Source: Carettochelys insculpta (lineage: Eukaryota > Chordata > Testudines > Carettochelyidae). From it: a DNA stretch of 64,000 nucleotides. Position numbers and translations under genes: made by a program. Below the pieces are notes generated by a model. It made no database searches. It saw only the letters and a list, made by a program, of their open reading frames with translations, and had not been told where the DNA came from. The stretch lies in the NCBI RefSeq assembly GCF_033958435.1, contig NC_134152.1:18028001-18092000 (forward strand), read 5' to 3'. Position 1 is the stretch's first letter. Every line of letters starts with the position of its first letter. Positions 56,691-64,000 of this stretch are shown piece after piece.

Positions 56691-59600
56691 ATATTTAGCC
56701 GTTTGGAATGGAGATCCACCTAGGTAGGGTGGAAGGAATGAGGTTGGGGGAGGGAACAAAGGGAGGAGAAAAAAATCTCTTCAAGTGTCTGTTAACTGGC
56801 TAGTTAGTTAGAGTTTATCCAGTTAGTAATTAAAATGAATCCTGTGGTTTCAAAAAAATATTTTGGCAGCAAGATCTGTTTTGGAAACTTCTGAGGGATC
56901 TCTCACTCTTCTGTATTCAAGGAATGTAGCTCACCACAAAAATTACCTGAATTAAAACAATTTCAGTGTTGACCTTTTTTTAATAAGAGCTACTTCTTCC
57001 AGAAATTAGAGCTATGTAATATTTTTTAAAAATTACCTCAAAGTATCTACAGGAAAAATTCCAAATCCAATAGTTTTGTGTTTTTGGATGTATTTGTAAA
57101 CAACCTAGTTCACTAAGAATGTGAAAACACAGAAGAAAATTAAAAAAAAAATCCTGACTAAACTGTTGTGTATTCTAAGGTCCACACATTCCTATTACTC
57201 TCCATTTAAATTAATGAAAATAAACGTATCCATAAGAGGACAGATGATATAAACAACTTGTATAGATATTCAAACACATTATCTTGGCTTTTAAACAGAA
57301 TTTTGCAAGGTAAAGCTCTCCTAGGCAGTTTACATATACACAACAAGAATATATGGATAATTTTAACAATGAAATTCATTTTCTGCACTTGGTAGACAAA
57401 ATCCTTTTTGTTTCACTTTCTCGCCTTTGTGAAAAGATTTAAATTGCTCAAAACAAAGAAATTTTCAGTGCTGGCAACAGAAGCCCTTTATATCCACTTC
57501 AGAAGGGTAAGCAGTAAAGTGCAGCGCAGGATCTTATTCCATGTCCGCAAAGGTTTTATTTTCAAAAACCAACATGAGATAGGTGGACAAGCATGAAGAA
57601 GCCTGCATAGCACCTGCAGTTTATCTCACGGAAGGAAATGGGACTCTTTCAACTGATGTAACAGGCTTTGGAGAAAGTCCTACATCCTATACTTACACAG
57701 GAACCAAAACATACCCAAAATTGTAGAATATACACTCATCATTCATAAGATAGCGGTACGCATGGAATCAAGAAGCAAGATCAGGCACCTCTACTCTTTA
57801 TCTTATGCTGCATACATCTGCCCTTGCAGAAATCTGCATGCCCGTTGAACAAATTAAGGGCTGTAATCATAGTCCTTGATCATCTGCACCTAGCCATTAA
57901 TTCCAGTTTCTATAAATACACAATTAACTACTGACATTTATTAAAAGCCCTAGAATTTGTGACACTTTTGATTTGGATTAAGGTTGATTCAGTCCTTCAG
58001 ATAACAACCTTGTGCTTTTTAGTATCTGAGTGAAATTAATGTATTTTGTACTGAACTCTTCTGCTGTTCACTATTTGAAACTCTGTTTTGACTGCTTATT
58101 TACTCAATGTCACATTAAAAACTCATCCCATATTGCAAGAGAGAAATCACACTCAGTTTTAACCACTGCCAAATTCAACACATACATGCCTGATTTTCAA
58201 TGCCTTCTACCAATAGATTAACAATCATTGATTTTTTTGGGGGGTGGGGGTCGTTTGTTTTTCAAAAAATTGTCCCATAACATCCAATAGATTCCATTTT
58301 CTTTCAAATAAATAAATTCAAATGGCACTCATCTGCTATATGTCAGTCACTGAGAAAAAAACTGAGTTTAAATACTTCAATTTTAAACATACAAGTTTTT
58401 ATAGAATTTAGCACAAAGATCATTTCCCTGTCCCATTAAGTTTCAGAATCCCACTAGGACTATTTTAATAAACTGTCTTCCTTTTAAAATTTAGTCTAAA
58501 AATCAAAATAGTTTCATGATTACAAAAAAGTAAAAAATGAAAAATCACCAGGCAATTCCTGATTTGCATTTTGAATTTTAACCCCAATTAGAAATGCTAA
58601 TATTTTTCTCGTTAGCATTAATGGAGCATATCACTTCTTTATATATGCCTGCTTATGCTGTTAGGTGATTCTTCAGCATTCTTCTCCTTTATAAATGTTT
58701 AGCACAATAGTATCTCTGAGATTTTAATTTACATAACTGGAGTTTTAAAACAATTAACCAGTTTTGGATGTTTATTTCTGTAAATATCTTGTTGAGTATT
58801 AACCTCAAATGCAGAATAGATTATTTAGTAATTTTGTGTGTATTAAACAGTAACCGTCAACATTTGAAAATGGATCACAATGTAGGCAGACATTTTTTCC
58901 AATTTATGTACCAACATAGTACTAGCTCCAATAACAGAAAAAATACAAAGCCTTTCCAAAGGGCTGTTGTCAGAGATCTATTTAATAACATTCTCAGAGA
59001 GTAAACACACACAATAGCCTCAAACTTCTTCAAAGAAGCCATGCTTGGAGTGCTGAGATTTAAATCATTCTGGCCCACTGTAAAGTACTGAGTAAATAAT
59101 GTGCACTTTCCAAATGACCTTGCATAGTTATGTGAATAGCCGGTGTTTGTTTTTAAAAACTTACTGAAATGGCACCCTGAATTTCAATAAGCCATCAGTT
59201 CAAAGCTATTACTAGGCAGAAAAAAAAAACAAACAAAAACAAATGTACTATAAAATACCATGTGATCAAATTTTTCTCTCAAGTCAGACATCAAGTCAAG
59301 ACATCTTTCAAAAGAATCTGAGTTCCTTGAGCCTAAATTACCTTCCAAAGCAGCAGCTTCATTTGTCAAAGTACAATAGAGCAATCAACACACAGAGAAA
59401 TATAAACCAGAAGAAAATATTGGATAATTATCATACAATAGGTGAAACAGCAGGCAGTATTCATGACAAAATTTCCATCTCACTTTGAATCTCTGGTTTT
59501 CTATCAACTTAGTATAGTTATTTGATGTATTTACACGCAAGACGTACTGGGACTTTGTGACAAAACTTTATATGGGAATTTAGGAATTCCCAATTAGCTG

Positions 59601-60960
59601 GGAATTTAATTCTCCATGTACTATACTGAATATTTGCTGCCATATGTTATTGTAAACACAAACAAAAAAAAGCATCTAAAGTAATAAGATTTGCAAGGCT
59701 CATGAAAAAATTAGAACAACTTATAGCCATATATTTAGCTTCATGTTTTGCAGCATCCTTCCTCCCTTTATATTCATTAAAGTCCTCAGCTTTTAAATAA
59801 TTCAAATTATTAACGGCCAAGAAAAAAATATTAGCTATTAATGCAGTAATCTTTAGCTGCTCAGTAAACTACATGGTACATATAAATTGGATTTATGCTA
59901 ACCTGCAGCCTCTATAAAAGGACAATATTGTATTTTTAGTATTATCACTGACATATTAAACCAAGAAAGAGCTATATGAATAAAACAAACATTGTCTTAG
60001 TTTTCATTTCAAAATTCTAGGAGACAGTCTTATGGAATACCTGTGACATTATGTTAAATCTCTATGGTGACTGTAAAAGATCTGGACCATGATTTCTGCT
60101 GCTATCTATTTTATATTTTTAATGTGGGTATTTAAACAAAAATAATAATGGAAATTACAGATATTAAATGGCATAACTTTCTTTCACATGTTTACACTAT
60201 CAGATCCTCTGATGTAACCTAAAACAAAAGAATCCAAATGATACCAGAAGGAACATTATTGCCAACGTGAAAAACCAGGACTAATAAATACTCATTCTCA
60301 GGGTTAATATTCAATACCCTTATTCCCAGAGCTATTCTGACTGATGATTCATTTTCAAACCTCTAGGGTTTTTCAAAGGCGTAAGTAAGACAGATCTGTT
60401 TTCACCCAATCCACTCGCCATCTGGGATAATGTTCTGTCAGAAAATGTGTTTCAAGCCCTAGTTTATTAGGCTTAGTAGCTGTATCTAGAGTGACAAATG
60501 TTCAAATTTTCCATACCACACATGAAAAGTAGTTATGACACGGAAGTAACTTGTAGCATACTGTTGATGATTTCATTGTCATTCCCACTTTCGACAGAAC
60601 CAAATATGCACAGACATACTCAGTAATTTTGATCTAAATGTTTCTGACTACAGCTTTACCAACTTTTGTAATTAAATGTAAGGTAACCCATCACCTTAGC
60701 CGCTGCTCCAGTGTTCAGTTTCAAGAAAGTCTTTGAAGTCACCACAAAGGCTCAAAACCCAAATTCAACTACAAAACATCTGCAATGCCCTCCAACAACT
60801 ATGAAATGCTCTCCAACGAGGTGAGAGCACATAGAGTGAAAACATGAGTGTTTGGTAATGGAAATGGAAGAGAGATGCATTTTTTCCTATGAGCTTGTCT
60901 TTAAGACCGCAGCATTTGTGACAAGCTAGAATGTAGAGCACTCCACAAGTCTCCCTCATA
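56691..60960. other. AT-rich unique intron, longest quiet stretch
   Basis: 4.3 kb without a recognised transposable element, exon or RNA gene. The open frames are short, and I name none as a gene. Unique sequence of this kind in a large vertebrate intron may hold conserved regulatory elements, which cannot be judged from one sequence. Confidence 0.45.
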
Positions 60961-61179
60961 AGAAGCGTCTATGTAGACGCTGCACTCGAAAAGTCCCCTA
61001 ACTTTCTTTAATATACTCCCATTTAAAAACAAGACAGAATAAAGTGCACAATAGAACTTTGAAAGTCTGGCAGCAGAGTCCGCACAGACATTTAGGCTAC
61101 ATCTACATGAGACTTTTCCTTGCTGCTTCCACTTTGCAAGAGCCTTGCCCTGCTGTGGGGAAGAGCGCCCGCTGTCAGG

Positions 61180-62560
61180 AGCTTCCCCAGAGCCCACCAC
61201 CTCCCACCCCCATGAAATATTTTCCATGCAGTTGAGAATGGCTCTAGCAGTGAAGTTCTTTCCCATAGCTGAAAAAGGCTCCAACAGTGGGAAGTTGCTG
61301 GACCCTTGGGTTGATTTCCTGAAGAGCTTTTTGTGCTTTATGAAGAACCCTAGCACCCTAGGGTATCCAGCATGTGAAGCTTCTGCTCTTGAGCACTTGC
61401 ATGTAGTTTTGGGAAGAAAACAGTTAGAAAGATGTCCTGCTCCATGTGGAATTGAGACACTACCTTGGGTAGGAAGGCCAGGTGTAGTTTGAGCTGCACC
61501 TTGTCTTTATGAAGTACAGCATATGGAGGATCCAATAGGAGAGCTTTAATTTGGACACCCTCTAGGGTGGTATAATAGCTATTAGGAAAATCAGCTTCCA
61601 CAAGAGATATAGGAGGAAGTATGTGGCTCAAATGGTGTGCCCATAAACCTAGAGAAAACAAACAATGTGAGGTCCCAGGCAGGTACACGCAGCTGAGACT
61701 GGGGAATAGCCTTTCCTGACCCGTGGGATAATGCACTACCATGGGGTTGACAAACACTGAGTGACCCACCTCCCCTGGTTTGAATGCGGAGTTGGTCACT
61801 AGGTGTTTCTTGATGGAGGATGGTGTGAGGTCCTGTCTCTTCAGGTGGAGCAAATAATCAAGAATGAACAGTATGGGTACTCAAAGTGAAGGTATGTGAT
61901 GTTGCTTGCACCAATACGAGAACCTTTTCCATTTTGCAAGGTAAGTGGCCCTAGTGGAAGGCTTCCTGCTACCAAGTAAGGCATCCCTCACTACTTGGGA
62001 GCATTGGCACACTGATGGGTTTAACTATGAAGCTTCCAATCCATGAGATGGAGAGCCTGGAGGTCCAGGTGCAGGAGGCAATTAGATCTGGGTAAAGAGT
62101 TAATGCTATTGTGGTGTCCACTGAAAGATTCAGCAGCATGGTGCACCAGTGTGGAACAGACATCCTGAGTCTCTGTCTTTGTAGATTTTGATCAAGACCA
62201 GGGGTATCAGTGGAATCAGAAGAAAGATGTACAATAAACAAATCCCTCCTGCATGTACGAAGGAGTCCAAGATGGAACCTGGACTGTGATTCTGAAAGAA
62301 GCAGAATGTCAGGCATTTCCTGTTGCTCCTGAGGGCAAAGAGGTCTATTTTGGGAAAGCCCACGTGAGGAAGGCAGAATGATGTCCACTTAAATGGACCA
62401 CTTGTGTGTCAGGAAGTTTCTTCTGAACCTGCCCATCAACCTGTTCTGTCACCAAGTGCCACTGCATGGTGGGGGAGGGGGTGTGTGACCATGGCACAGA
62501 TCCTGCTGGTCAACACTTGGTGTGGTGGCATTGACTACTCCTGGAGTGGATGGTGTCAGC
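61180..62560 (-). pseudogene. DIRS element 2: pol C-terminal part with tyrosine recombinase
   Basis: The minus strand in order: MGFPKIDLFALRSNRKC (62363-62310) and LLYIFLLIPLIPLVLIKIY, the end of the RNase H/linker region. Then SRKPSTRATYLAKWKRF near 61950, the start of the recombinase core-binding domain. Next LHLKRQDLTPSSIKKHL and FKPGEVGHSVFVNPMV (61850-61750), LLLDPPYAVLHKDKVQLKL and AFLPKVVSQFHMEQDI, then VLGFFIKHKKLFRKSTQ near 61345 in another frame. The catalytic R...HxxR...Y set cannot be shown intact. Stops and at least two frameshifts. It is better preserved than the corresponding part of DIRS element 1. Confidence 0.8.
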
Positions 62561-62759
62561 CTCTGAATTCAGTGAATCCAAGGGTGACGACCATGGCAGG
62601 AGAGGAGGGCACTGAGGAGTTCAGTGCAGAAAGCCAATGCTGTGGAGAAGCTGCTGAGGACTGGAACCTCAAAGACAGCAATGACAAGAAGCGCTGAGTA
62701 TTGAATGAGTGTGAGCAGTCCCATCCCCAAGATGGCAACATAGTTCAGTGGTGTGTGTC

Positions 62760-63547
62760 CAGTGTTGGGGAGGATGGATGTTGCACACTTGTCAACATGT
62801 GGTCAGTCATCAGTAAAGGAGAGTGGCCTGGCAGAACTGATTAGGACAGGTGCCATTACCAATCCAGCGATGGTGAATGTCACAGCATTGCCAGCTTTCC
62901 TCCAGACTGGGAAACTCTAGGCAGTGCAAGAGGCTTGTCTTTAACAGGAGAGGGATGCAGTAATCCGAATGAATTGCTGCAAAACGTACCTGGAATATAG
63001 GGGACGTCTAAAACCTCCACTGGAGACCGTCTTGCTGGAGACTAGCTGTGAGCTGGACTTCATGGCGCCTGCTAGGTCATGGAGTCAATACCTCTGGAAC
63101 ATGCACCTTGCTCTTTGTGGCTTGTTTCTGGAATGGTGGTACTGTGTGGGGAGCACCTCCTGCCTACTTTCTTGTGAAGCTTTGGCAGCACCAGTGAAGT
63201 AGAATGATGCGTAGGAGCCAGAGCAGTCTGCAGTGTTGGGGGACTATGGAACAGACAGTCTCCAGGTACAGAGTCCTTTGCTGATTCTGTTTCCTGGACT
63301 AACACAAGGCACACCAGACTAAGCCCACAACCCATGCCTGATGGTCTGGAGCTGAGATGAAGCACAGCTTTCATAAATGCTGTTTCAGTGGGAAACTGCA
63401 TTTCTCATGGATCCTGGACTTAAAAGCTTTGCAAATTCTACAGTGCTTTAGCTGGTGTGACACCAAGGCACCTGAGACACAAATCATGCAGGTCACTGTT
63501 GGGCATTGGCTTCTTACTGGAGGAACAAGACCTGAAGCTTTCGGCAT
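62760..63547 (-). pseudogene. DIRS element 2: gag-like ORF1 N-terminal region
   Basis: A start codon at 63547 on the minus strand opens MPKASGLVPPVRSQ, followed by MICVSGALVSHQLKH and CRICKAFKSRIHEK, a Cys-rich segment typical of the N-terminus of DIRS ORF1. Downstream (63401-63072) it is Ser/Pro/Thr-rich with LPKLHKKVGRR. It then degrades. Between here and the pol fragment the RT domain is missing, as in DIRS element 1. The region 63548-64000 is the element's 5' flank or leader. Confidence 0.62.
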
Positions 63548-64000
63548 GCCCCCACACAAAGCCAGGAATAGTCGGGGGTTGTGATTGGTCCTGCCCACTA
63601 GTACTTCCTTTAACTTCAGTAAGAAAGCAAATTCAAAGAAAGAATAAGCAGAAGAAGAAAGGACGGATGAACTACAGCTACAAACAATGAAGAAAAGACC
63701 TGCAGATCGCAACAGGAGACTGTTCCAACACTGCCACAGACAAGGTCACACACAGAGTGCAATGAGGGCACCACTCGATATGTTCAGAGTTGAAAGGTGT
63801 TTTGCTCTGCTGTTGAGTTGCTGTGGAGCGCTCAAACTCCACTCCGTGATGGGGCCCCTCCTACTCCTCTCCTTGCTCCAGACCACACTCTGCCTATTCC
63901 CTGTTCTACAGCCCCCAACAAGCATGCCCTGCTCTCTGTAGTCTGCTTCCCCGCCAGCGCCTGCTGCACACCACTGAACAGCTAAGTGGGGCAGGCGAGA
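63548..64000. other. probable 5' leader of DIRS element 2, then GC-richer sequence
   Basis: Lies upstream of the DIRS ORF1 start on the minus strand, so the element may begin here or beyond the window edge. No terminal repeat could be identified. Short frames on both strands have no domain. Confidence 0.3.

Overview
The window looks like intronic DNA of a reptile, most likely a turtle. It is AT-rich, has no bacterial-style gene packing, and is crowded with old transposable elements. The repeat mix points to turtles: CR1 LINEs, a Cry I-type tRNA SINE with a CR1-like tail, PIF/Harbinger transposons with many foldback MITEs, DIRS tyrosine-recombinase retrotransposons, hAT-like elements, retroviral-type LTRs, and short palindromic repeats ending in a 'TAGTCTRTATC / CTCTGATAC' consensus. 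The species call is inference; no host gene fixes it.

Only one host-gene exon is recognisable. It is a 141-bp, phase-0 exon on the minus strand at 21784-21924, with good splice sites, encoding 47 residues of a PX (phox homology) domain that I recognise as sorting nexin 29 (SNX29). The rest is therefore read as the two large flanking introns of that gene. I found no neighbouring exon.

Layout: 456-4060 is a decayed but structurally complete Harbinger transposon, with a DDE transposase (+) and a convergent Myb/SANT protein (-). 4.9-9.0 kb is unique intron with two related MITEs. 9.0-11.7 kb holds a hAT-like end, a minisatellite and a 1.6-kb CR1 ORF2 (-) nested in another repeat. 12.9-20.8 kb has CR1 3' ends, two 421-bp foldback MITEs, a Tigger-like MITE, a LINE endonuclease fragment (+) and palindromic repeats. 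21.8 kb is the PX exon. 23-29 kb holds a SINE, palindromic repeats and two TIR elements. 30.2-33.5 kb is a compound LTR region with a striking array of covarying hairpins. 33.8-38.7 kb has CR1 pieces. 38.7-40.4 kb is a second LTR next to a DIRS RT fragment. 42.6-46.7 kb holds hAT-like and MITE elements. 49.8-50.2 kb has two palindromic-type repeats with exact target duplications. 51.6-56.3 kb is a DIRS element (-) whose gag is split by a 1.4-kb tandem-duplicated MITE. 56.7-60.9 kb is quiet intron. 61.2-63.55 kb is a second DIRS element (-), lacking RT.

No intact transposable-element reading frame survives; every element gene carries stops or frameshifts. The two observations most worth a second look are the seven-hairpin array with compensatory base changes at 31.89-32.13 kb, and a hammerhead-ribozyme-like core in the short palindromic repeats, best preserved at 26985-27022. 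The repeats show 9-16 bp target duplications, consistent with Penelope-like retroelement derivatives.
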